From Myxocyprinus asiaticus (taxonomy: Eukaryota; Chordata; Actinopteri; Cypriniformes; Catostomidae), in the NCBI RefSeq assembly GCF_019703515.2, contig NC_059349.1, forward strand, positions 24,028,744-24,092,743: 64,000 nucleotides of DNA, written 5' to 3'. The position numbers and the translations under genes are program-made. The first letter of the stretch is position 1, and each line of letters starts with the position of its first letter. This document shows, piece by piece, positions 63,290 through 64,000 of the stretch. Below the pieces are notes generated by a model that was given only the letters and a program-made list of their open reading frames with translations, ran no database searches and had not been told where the DNA came from.

Positions 63290-64000
63290 GGTATCCTTTA
63301 TTGACTTATCTCAAGCCTTAACTGGGAGGAAACTGTTGTGTTGAACATTGCTTCCCCAAAGAAAGTAATGTATGGAGCAAATGCTGAAAAACAATCAGAA
63401 GTGAAAAACTTTGTCATTTTGCACTGTTGAGCATTCATTCATGCTTGTTCTTGTTACTTGTAGAAAGAGTTTACTACTTGGGTAATGTTCAGCATATTCA
63501 AAAGTGTCAATGACCAAGTATTTTTCAAAGCATTCAAAGCTCAAAAAGTTATGTGAACTTGTTCATATATAGTACACCTTAAGTTTTAAAGTAATTGACA
63601 AGCAGTTATTTTGTGTCATTGTACACGGCCTAACCCTTCTAATCACTCTCTCTGTCTCCCTCTTTCCCTCCAGATCTCCCTCTCAATTATTCCATCTCCA
63701 TTTGCCGCTCTTTCACATTTTCCCCCTCTCTTACTTTTTCTATACCTCTGTCACTCTTATCTACCATTCTCCCAGTTCTGTAAAACACTGCAGAAACCTG
63801 GATGTTATTTTGATGAATTTTATGTTTTTTTACAACCAGTCTTTATTAGAACCTGTTGTCCTACTAGGAATGAATTCCCAAGCCAATGCTAAAGCTTGTG
63901 TAACATTGTTCTTGTTAAAATCAATCGTATATTTTTGAGCAGGTAAGTTGTAAGTTCATACAGTGTAAATAAGGAAACTGGCAAACTTGCCGTTATTAGT
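63290..64000. other. End of window, no gene recognised
   Basis: Follows the last SAMD3-like exon. A CT-rich stretch lies at 63640-63780. The short open frames here show no family resemblance. Confidence 0.5.

Overview
The window is vertebrate nuclear DNA, most likely from a cypriniform (carp- or zebrafish-like) teleost. This rests on two intron-containing vertebrate genes with canonical GT-AG splice sites and on dense repeats of teleost type: several Tc1 subfamilies, hAT elements, a DIRS-group retrotransposon, L2 and L1 LINEs, and long-palindrome MITEs. The species cannot be fixed from the sequence alone.

Layout. 126-4117 (+): last nine exons of a class VII unconventional myosin (second FERM domain), with its poly(A) signal at 4427. 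4764-8190: a DIRS-type element with inverted terminal repeats and a readable internal complementary region. 8191-13811: intergenic, with a 0.7 kb palindromic MITE. 13812-16307 (-): an LTR retrotransposon with two LTRs, a 5-bp target duplication and a proline-rich, repeat-filled gag-like frame. 16308-23330: transposon-rich intergenic DNA with a Tc1 element of nearly full length (17979-19601). 23335 to about 33200 (-): an angiomotin-like gene, amotl2, with nine coding exons (687 codons plus stop), a non-coding first exon and a promoter carrying a tandem TEAD-type site. 34349-50771: further Tc1 elements, some with hAT or L2 elements inserted in them, and a second, truncated DIRS copy with a tyrosine-recombinase fragment. 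51466-63285 (+): a broken copy of a multi-copy fish gene (SAMD3-like), split by a 5.9 kb L1 insertion and a solo LTR. The last 0.7 kb shows nothing recognisable.

The myosin (+) and amotl2 (-) genes are convergent and about 19 kb of mobile DNA lies between them. They have no evident functional link beyond cortical actin biology. The main biological interest is in amotl2: its promoter looks wired to YAP/TEAD, while the protein has lost the consensus Hippo-kinase site (HxRxxS reads HACSLS) and one of two PPxY-type motifs. The second interest is the mobile-element record: a DIRS circle junction stored inside the element, nested insertions with intact target duplications, and two Tc1 copies sharing one internal deletion. 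All exon borders were read by eye from splice consensus and family similarity; no alignments were run.
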